64,000 bases of DNA from Cladopsammia gracilis (taxonomy: Eukaryota; Cnidaria; Anthozoa; Scleractinia; Dendrophylliidae): positions 38,501 to 102,500 of the forward strand of contig JAJGOT010000361.1 of assembly GCA_022457155.1 (NCBI GenBank). Reading direction: 5' to 3'. The notes beneath the pieces were generated by a model, which made no database searches, had not been told where the DNA came from, and was given only the letters and a program-made list of their open reading frames with translations. The translations under genes were made by a program, and so were the position numbers. This document shows, piece after piece, positions 58,533 to 64,000 of this stretch. Position 1 is the stretch's first letter. Every line of letters begins with the position of its first letter.

Positions 58533-60185
58533 GGTGGCTCGACTGGGTTTTTGAGCGACGATACCATTTAGCTTTGAGAAACTTATGTACCACCACAAAC
58601 GATCCAACGGAAAATCGATTGCCACAGCTGTACTAGAGAAAGATTAAAGTTTCAGATGAGGTTAGTTTTATGGAAATCGGAGTTGCCAAAGCAACGTTGT
58701 GACGTCACTTCCTGTTTTAAATAATACCGAATTACTTGTCATCAAGAGATAATTTTGGAAAACGCTCTCTGGATCTTCGACCTGACGTACTTGTCCTTAG
58801 GTCTACAAAATTTTACAAATTTCTATGGAAGCGTTTTCGAAAAAATTTCGAGTGAAGTTTTAAGGTGTTAAAATACAACAAAAACAAAACAATTCTGAAA
58901 TGTTATTAAAATTTATGTCTACAAGGCTTGATGAAATAATGTTTTGGTCTTACATGAATTTTATACCATCCAAATACCTTAGGTAAAAATCTCAAGGATA
59001 TCGCTGCGTTTGGATTTCAGAAATATTACCTTGAATATGAACTGGCCTGGAGTGTTATTTCGCTTTTACATCAAAAGTTGACCCTACACTTATTAGCTCT
59101 TATTAAAATTGTCATGAATTAAAAAGCGAATGATGAATTTTTTTAAAATTTAGTCTTCATGAAGATTAATTAATGTTTAATACAATCTCCAATTTTCAAA
59201 TTCATTGAAACATTCTAAGGCTGTCAATTTTTAGCGCCAACTCAGGAAAATATTGAGCTGATTTTCGCGCTTGTGGCTTGTTGTTTCATGATGCATCTCC
59301 ATTGTATGAAATCGCCGTGGAATTGTAGCTTTCAGTACATCATGAATTCATGTAACACTTAAAACAAAGCAATGAAATGTTTATGAATTCATTATGTACT
59401 GAAATTTACAATTGCATGGCGATTCGAGACAATGTAGACGCATAATGAGATCAACAAATCACTTTCATGAAAATCAGCTCAATATTTTCCTACGTTGAGG
59501 CTGTAAATTGACAGCCTTAGAACGTTTCAATGAATTTGAAACTTGGCAGTTGTATTGAATATTAATTAATCTTTATGAGGACTAAGTTTTAAAAAAAATT
59601 CATCATTCGCTTTTTAATTCATGACAATTTTAATAAGTGTAGGGTCAATTTTTTATGTAAAAGCGAAATAACACTCCAGTCCAGTTCATATTCAAGGTAA
59701 TATTTCTGAAATCCAAACAGAGCGATTTCTTTGAGATTTTCACCTAAGGTATTTGGATGGCATAAAATTCATGTCAGATCAAAACATTATTTCATCAAGC
59801 CTTGTAGACATAAATTTTAATAACATTTCAGAATTGTTTTGTTTTTGTTGTATTTTAACACCTTAAAACTTGACTCGAAATTTTTTCGAAAACGCTTCCA
59901 TAGAAATTTGTAAAATTTTGTAGACCTAAGGACAAGTACGTCAGGTCGAAGATCCAGAGAGCGTTTTCCAAAATTATCTCTTGATGACAAGTAATTCGGT
60001 ATTATGTAAAACAGGAAGTGACGTCATAACGTTGCTTTGGCAACTCCGATTTCCATAAAACTAATCTCATCTGAAACTTTAATCTTTCTCTAGTACAATC
60101 GATTTTTTCGTTGGCTCGTTTGTGGTGGTACACAAGTTTCTCAAAGCTAAACAGTATCGTCGCTCAAAAACCCAGTCGAGCCACC
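58533..60185. mobile_element. 1.65 kb near-complete palindrome flanked by TTAA
   Basis: GGTGGCTCGACTGGGTTTTT and its inverse lie between TTAA at 58,529-58,532 and 60,186-60,189. The arms match all the way to the centre near 59,360, where ATGAATTCAT words meet. Differences are scattered single bases and small indels. There is no coding frame. Confidence 0.85.
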
Positions 60186-60419
60186 TTAAACCTGACAAAA
60201 CACGTTAGCGCAAATATCGTCTCCTTGTTAAACGCTACATTACCTTTCGTTCCCGAAGAGTTTGATAAGCGAGATTCAGCCTTATAATCATACAACAGCA
60301 AGTTCGAACTCCATTTGTCTCGAGTCACGTGTAATTATAAAGATTTTATGCGAGCTTATGCCTGCTTCGTAAAACCAGGCGTGAAACGTGTTTTGAAATT
60401 AACAAATAATGTGAACTTA

Positions 60420-60601
60420 ACAAATTTACACCGGTTTTCCGTGGTGTGGACTCTTATTTACCACGATTTACGTCATCACATAGTCAAAATGTTGTGGACT
60501 CACGAGGCGCAGCCGAGTGAGTCAGCAACAAATTTTGACCATGTGATGACGTAAATCGTGGTAAATAAGAGTCCAAACCACGAAAACCGGTGTAAATTTG
60601 T
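60420..60601. mobile_element. 180-bp hairpin
   Basis: CAAATTTACACCGGTTTTCC and its inverse form the ends, and the stem continues through ACTCTTATTTACCACGATTT to a small loop near 60,510. Confidence 0.8.
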
Positions 60602-61180
60602 TTTTTACAACAATATTTAGAAAATAATACAAGGAAAAATCGAAGTCTTGTTACAAACGTGACAGCAAAGAAAGAGCAAGCGTTGTCTATAACTTTCTCG
60701 CTATCTGATTGGTTTTATTCAAGCGCACGTGATGTTAGCGTCAGCATCGTTGTCTGGACTCTCATTTACCACTCACGTCGACCAATCAGATTGCGAGTTT
60801 AGCGGCAATTGTGGTAAAAAATGAAATTGAAAACGTGTTTACGGGAAACGTGTTTCAATGAAACTTGTTTACGGCTAAACCTGTCCCGATGCTGGTGTGG
60901 GCACAGCATGAGTTACTATGTAGCAGATGGAATTTAATCATTTTCTTACGTTTGGTTCTTTCTTTGGGTAAAGTTATCTGCGGGGGTTAACCTGTCGACA
61001 GGTCGTTCGCCGTCTTTAAACAGCTAGAACGTAATATCCATGGGCGCTTCCTGAGCAACGAATTTTGTGTGAGTACAGTGAGTGGTTATGCCCGCAAATC
61101 TAAACCCAGATACACTGTGCAAGGCTGAAGCGTAGGTTAGATAGTTGGGTTGACTTGTCAGTCGTAATCTGGTGTTGGTA

Positions 61181-61460
61181 TTAGAGCGCTTTTCATTTGA
61201 GTGTTGAAAGTAATTTTGCTATTGCTCTGATTTCGCATTGCTACGCTTTGTCATTGGGTAAAAAAATCTCGCGCTACTTTCTCAACCAATCAGAAGCAAA
61301 ACAAATTGTGAGTTGTACGTTTTTTCCCGCGCTTAGTACCGGCTACATGTATATTTGCCTCGAGTTCTGATTGGTTCATTGGGTTGTCTGCTCTGTTGTG
61401 ATTGGCCAGAGTAAGTGGTCTGGTTTTCGTTTTACGACACTCAAATAAAAACCGCTCTAA
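61181..61460. mobile_element. MITE with TTAGAGCG ends
   Basis: TTAGAGCGCTTTTCATTTGA and the inverse CAAATAAAAACCGCTCTAA bound it. ATTGGTT words inside are repeated on both strands. Confidence 0.65.
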
Positions 61461-61699
61461 AGTGACCATTGTCGTTAACTTGGTCACTTTTACCATTTTA
61501 CATCTATTTGTTGCTTTCGTTGTAGTAACAAATCATTTAAGACAGATTTTGTGGTACTCTTTGTAAGCTGTCTTACTTCTTTTTCTAAAAATGAAATAAA
61601 GCTTTTCTTTAGAGGTACATTACAATCCTTAATTGAGGGGCTGCTGTATTATGGCCCATAGGCGCCAAGTATCCCATAGGGCGATTCGCTATTTATTAA

Positions 61700-62469
61700 A
61701 GGGACACTGTCCAGGTCAAGCCCAAATCATACCGTCCAGAAGGACATCGGACACCTTATTGAGACTTATATAACGGCGTAACTGGTTAGCTTTCAGTTGA
61801 GGTTAGGGGTAGCAGTTTATATAGTTAAATTTAGTACTAAGCAACCCGAGAAGCTAGGTGGTACAGTGGTACGGTAGGCTGTGTAAGCCTAGCCGAGGTC
61901 ATAGGTTCAATCCTGAGTGGTTAAGATTTTCTTTTTTTACACTTAAGTGTCGACATTACGTTATATAAGTCTCAATAAGGTGTCCGACGTCATTCTGGAT
62001 GGTATGATTTAGGCACAACCCACTGTCCGACCTCATCCAGGTCGAATGGAATTGGAGGTTCCGAAGAGGTGCAGGCCTACTGCACTGTCCCAGCTGGAAT
62101 ATCGTGTTTTCATGATTATGACCAGGAGCTTGCTTCAGCTAACTTTATTATCTTGAAATTGGAAGAAACCATCGCCAAAAGTGATAGAAGCAAAGAAATA
62201 TGAAATGAACAGACAAACTAACGGCAATTGAGAAAAGTCAAAATTTCACAAGAATGGCAAGTTTGATTTATTGACCGCCTGTAAATAAATCAAATTTCAT
62301 AAACTGTAATCCACTTCAATCCTTGCAATCCTGCACTTTATCTTCAAACTACTGATTTTGTTTTGCCCTATAGAATCTTTTTATCCAACTAAGTTGTTGT
62401 TTGCTGGCATTTGATATAAGGTGGAAATAAGCAAAGCGAAATTTTGCTATTTCGGCGGGGCAGTGTCCT
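61700..62469. mobile_element. 770-bp TTAA-flanked element with a nested tRNA-bearing hairpin
   Basis: AGGGACACTG and CAGTGTCCT lie between TTAA at 61,696-61,699 and 62,470-62,473. Nested at about 61,720-62,013 is a second inverted pair (CCAAATCATACC and inverse) whose loop contains the tRNA-like sequence at 61,852-61,922. Confidence 0.7.
61852..61922 (+). ncRNA. tRNA-like sequence with Pol III boxes
   Basis: A box TGGTACAGTGG at 61,859-61,869 and B box GGTTCAATCC at 61,904-61,913. An anticodon-like arm (TAGGC, 7-base loop, GCCTA) is intact, but the acceptor stem is poor and the loop lacks T33. Probably not a functional tRNA. Confidence 0.5.
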
Positions 62470-62647
62470 TTAAAATTTAGTTAAGACTGAGTGCCGAAAA
62501 AAAACTGACAAAGACTGTCAAAAATGCGCCTTTAAAAAGTGTCCCCCTTTAAAGTGTGTGATGCGCCTTTAAAAAGTGTCCCCCTTTAAAGTGTCCCTTT
62601 AAGGTTTGGTATCCACTAGCAACATAACAATCATAATCGTAACCATT

Positions 62648-63033
62648 AGAGAGACACTGTCACGTATTTTTAGTATCACTTTAAAAAGCCAAAAAACAAA
62701 TTTGTTTCAATGGAAACCTTAAAATAACGGTCCAGTTTTGTTGACAAATACTCTATCAGTGCACAGAAGCTAGAATTCGTTATCTTTGGCTGCGGATGGC
62801 CAGGATGGAAATGGATTACAACTTGAAAAAATTGGCCATTTTTTCAAGTTCCTCTCATGCAAGTGTCGTGGAAAAATCGCGGAAAAACTTATGGTTTGTT
62901 CTTCCTTGAAGAAATCACTTGATATGATCTTCTTGGTGTAGTGAAAGCAATTTTATGTTTGAGCAAAGGTCCTTTGTCATATATTTAGTGTAATTTGACC
63001 AAAACACAGCAAAATCTGCGTGACAATGCCCTT
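62648..63033. mobile_element. MITE with GACACTGTCACG ends
   Basis: GAGACACTGTCACG and the inverse of CGTGACAATGCCC form imperfect ends. Just before it, 62,520-62,605 has tandem TTTAAAAAGTGTCCCCC repeats. Confidence 0.5.
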
Positions 63034-63363
63034 TAAGATAAGCTTCTTATGATCTGATGGGAACAGATTTCTGAAATCCCTATCTGAAATCCCTATCCTA
63101 GCTGAACCAAGGTTTGCGTCTGGATCTTTTAATGTTCTGCTTAGCCCACAGGTTCACAATTGAAGTTAGCTTACAAATCATTCTTTACTTATATCAACTC
63201 TGAGTACTTAATTGGATTTTACAAGTTTATTGTAAAGTAAATAGCTCTGTTATGTGGAACTAAGATGGAATCAGCTCCTGATCGTTCAGCGATCAATAGA
63301 ATCTAAAATGAACTGTTAGTTTTGTTTACTTGTGCAAAATTTTGTATTTCCTGTAATAACTTT

Positions 63364-63733
63364 AACCCTCGGACGTAAAGGGGGCGGGAGGGGGGGGGGG
63401 GGGGGGAATTTCAATTTTTTCAAGACGTTTAAGATTAGCACATAACGTCTTCAGTCGCTTTCCGATAAATTTGAATTTTTAGTAAAATCCAAGATGGCGG
63501 CCATCTTGGCGGCCATCTTGGATGACGTCACGGACTCCGGCAACGCTACAACCCATAATATTTACCTTATCTTGTAGAGCACATCACAGGCTGTCTGTTA
63601 GACGTAAAATATTTCCGAAATATCGCAACATCGCAAAAACCCCAAGGGAGGTTGCCCCCCCCCCCTCCCCCCCCAACCCTTGTACCACAGTGGGGATAAG
63701 TTTGCGTGTACGTCCAAGGATTAAGAGGGTTAC
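63364..63733. mobile_element. MITE with TAACCCTCGGACGT ends and G/C tracts
   Basis: TAACCCTCGGACGTAAAG is the imperfect inverse of the right end (ACGTCCAAGGATTAAGAGGG). A G run at 63,380-63,408 and a C run at 63,655-63,677 face each other. Two AAGATGGCGGCCATCTTGG-like palindromic words (YY1-type) lie at 63,491-63,522. Confidence 0.6.
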
Positions 63734-64000
63734 GGAAAGAAAACATACATCGTCAAAGCAGAGGGTACTGTCGCGATCTAAGTTACTACCGAAAAAGATT
63801 CCAGTTTTTGTTTTGGGAAATAAACTAAAGAACAAAGAACTCCAACTGAGGTGTTGAAGGCTCGCGACCGTTCATAAATTTAATGAGACTCGCAAAATTC
63901 ATCATTATGCGAGCTTAGGCTCAAAAGTGCGAGCGGACGCGATTCTTAAACAAACAGTTGGTTAAGAAGAAATCACTTGCTTAGAAAACTGAACAGCTGA
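63734..64000. other. No gene seen
   Basis: Short frames only; no recognisable feature before the window ends. Confidence 0.5.

Larger units (their letters stand above)
58221..60910. mobile_element. Composite inverted-repeat element downstream of KANSL2
   Basis: GATGCTGTGTTCACACTAGG and a matching inverse near 60,890-60,910 form imperfect ends. The left end is doubled: 147-bp copies at 58,221-58,367 and 58,368-58,514. A 1.65 kb palindrome and a 180-bp hairpin are nested inside. I see no gene. Confidence 0.65.

Overview
The window is eukaryotic nuclear DNA from an animal. I see one clear multi-exon gene (KANSL2, seven coding exons with GT-AG introns), many families of inverted-repeat DNA transposons, retrotransposon remnants and a tRNA-derived SINE. 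The SINE, the kinase, PIF1-like and RecQ-like fragments, and repeats rich in ACATGT resemble what I know from anthozoan genomes. A stony coral or a close relative is my best inference, but no marker in the window proves it.

Bases 1-24,600 and about 26,940-42,860 are one tandem array on the + strand. The repeat unit is about 3.5-4.5 kb before insertions. Each full unit carries a small gene for a 67-80 residue single-pass membrane protein: a short N-terminus, a Gly-rich transmembrane helix and a charged Arg/Glu tail. I do not recognise the family. Seven gene copies are present (starts at 1390, 5880, 12283, 30185, 33710, 37093, 40162), plus tail fragments of two further units. Copies 1-3 read through the end of exon 1 into a proposed splice donor. 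Copies 4-7 have a stop codon four bases before the same donor. Copy 6 is frameshifted. Seven unit tails keep an identical 11-bp palindromic NF-kB-type site.

The array has been broken by large nested transposons whose ends I could place by comparing filled and empty unit copies. They are a 3.5 kb element with a decayed PIF1-like helicase (8297-11783), a 3.4 kb foldback element with 19-bp subterminal repeats (13370-16758), a 1.5 kb element with a RecQ-like helicase fragment (18710-20172) and a 3.5 kb element with a 9-bp target duplication that carries a truncated protein kinase ORF (21005-24470). Many small MITEs are nested among them.

Bases 43,000-46,900 hold MITEs, a tRNA-like sequence and the 3' end of a Penelope-like retroelement. 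Bases 47,010-58,108 are KANSL2, a subunit of the NSL histone acetyltransferase complex. Its exons join in frame into 850 codons, and its introns hold a SINE, MITEs, an 88-bp minisatellite and a non-LTR remnant. Bases 58,220-64,000 are transposon-derived, including a 1.65 kb near-complete palindrome; I see no gene there.
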